Below, piece after piece: positions 63,501 through 64,000 of a DNA stretch of 64,000 nucleotides. The DNA is from Salinisphaera hydrothermalis. Lineage in GTDB: Bacteria; Pseudomonadota; Gammaproteobacteria; Nevskiales; Salinisphaeraceae. The stretch lies in NCBI RefSeq assembly GCF_040361195.1, contig NZ_APNE01000011.1; one strand, 5' to 3'. The number at the start of each line of letters is the position of its first letter. Position 1 is the first letter of the stretch. Position numbers and translations under genes: made by a program. The notes beneath the pieces are model-generated. The model made no database searches, had not been told where the DNA came from, and saw only the letters and a list, made by a program, of their open reading frames with translations.

Positions 63501-64000
63501 TTATTCGTGACCGGCGATACGCGCCAGATAGCGCGCGATGATATCGATCTCGATATTGACCCGATCGCCGATGCGCGTCGCGCCCAGCGATGTGTGGTTC
63601 ATCGTATGCGGAATGATGTTCACTCCGAAACGGCGCCCGACCACTTCGTTGACCGTCAGGCTGATGCCGTCGACCGCGACCGAGCCCTTGGGCGCGACAT
63701 AATGCGCCAGCGCCTTGGGCACCGAGAACGTCAGCCGCCAGGAGCGGGCGTCGGCCACCATTTCCTCGAGCACGCCGATGCCGTCCACATGCCCGGCCAC
63801 CATATGACCGCCCAGAGGATCGCCGGCGCGCAGCGGAGCTTCGAGGTTCACGGTCGAGCCCACCGAGCGCTCGCCGAGCGTGGTCAGCGACAGCGTTTCC
63901 TTGGACACATCCGCGGCAAAGCGCGAGCCCTCGATTTCGGTGGCCGTCAGGCATACGCCGGACACGGCAATGCTGTCACCGATGGCGATCGCGCCGAGAT
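63501..64000 (-). CDS. ribE: Riboflavin synthase alpha chain (5' end outside the window)
   Basis: The last 166 codons of riboflavin synthase are present; the frame stays open to the right edge of the window and reads LGAIAIGDSIAVSGVCLT, so the start lies beyond position 64000. VAGHVDGIG marks the junction of the two lumazine-binding repeats; the second repeat has VAVDGISLTVNEV and IIPHTMNHTSLG. It makes riboflavin from two molecules of ribityllumazine. ribH follows after 68 bases, with no ribBA between. Confidence 0.95.
   Translation of the reverse strand, partial: LGAIAIGDSIAVSGVCLTATEIEGSRFAADVSKETLSLTTLGERSVGSTVNLEAPLRAGDPLGGHMVAGHVDGIGVLEEMVADARSWRLTFSVPKALAHYVAPKGSVAVDGISLTVNEVVGRRFGVNIIPHTMNHTSLGATRIGDRVNIEIDIIARYLARIAGHE

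Overview
The window is about 64 kb of GC-rich chromosomal DNA, most likely from a halophilic or marine gammaproteobacterium. The conserved ribE-ribH-nusB-thiL, folD, cysS and tonB-exbB-exbD blocks have gammaproteobacterial character. A Salinisphaera-like genus is my guess from overall feel; no 16S or other marker is present to prove it. No phage and no complete insertion sequence is visible. Non-coding repeats of several families are abundant.

Layout. (1) 0.3-28.5 kb is a large inositol catabolism island. It holds an RpiR-type and a LacI-type regulator, a phytanoyl-CoA-type dioxygenase, a three-gene sugar ABC importer, an MFS sugar porter, six Gfo/Idh/MocA oxidoreductases, two IolE-type dehydratases, iolA/mmsA, iolD, a fused iolC, a further TIM-barrel isomerase, iolB and a 62-residue protein of unknown role. 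Together they import inositols, oxidise them to inosose (IolG), dehydrate (IolE), hydrolyse (IolD), isomerise (IolB), phosphorylate and cleave (fused IolC) and convert malonic semialdehyde to acetyl-CoA (IolA). The palindrome T(G/A)GAA-N6-TTC(C/T)A lies on predicted promoters in this island and is the best candidate for the RpiR (IolR-like) operator. (2) 25.5-27.2 kb is a non-coding array of hairpin repeats. (3) 28.8-33.3 kb carries an ABC-2 exporter, an unknown protein, an M23 peptidase, a GNAT enzyme and a SpoIIAA-like protein. (4) 33.4-41.4 kb is a hydroxamate siderophore locus: NIS synthetase, acyltransferase, N-hydroxylase, decarboxylase and TonB-dependent receptor, with a MITE-like element inserted at the receptor stop codon. 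(5) 41.9-50.2 kb has assorted metabolic genes: thioesterase, HAD phosphatase, flavoprotein, a PhaC-like protein lacking its nucleophile, aldo/keto reductase, cardiolipin synthase and PHP phosphoesterase. (6) 50.4-56.2 kb has a second TonB-dependent receptor and tonB-exbB-exbD. (7) 56.9-64 kb holds housekeeping genes: tRNA-Pro with a nearby truncated copy, folD, cysS, an ankyrin protein, thiL, nusB, ribH and a partial ribE.

Functions are assigned from sequence motifs and remembered family features only; no database search was run.
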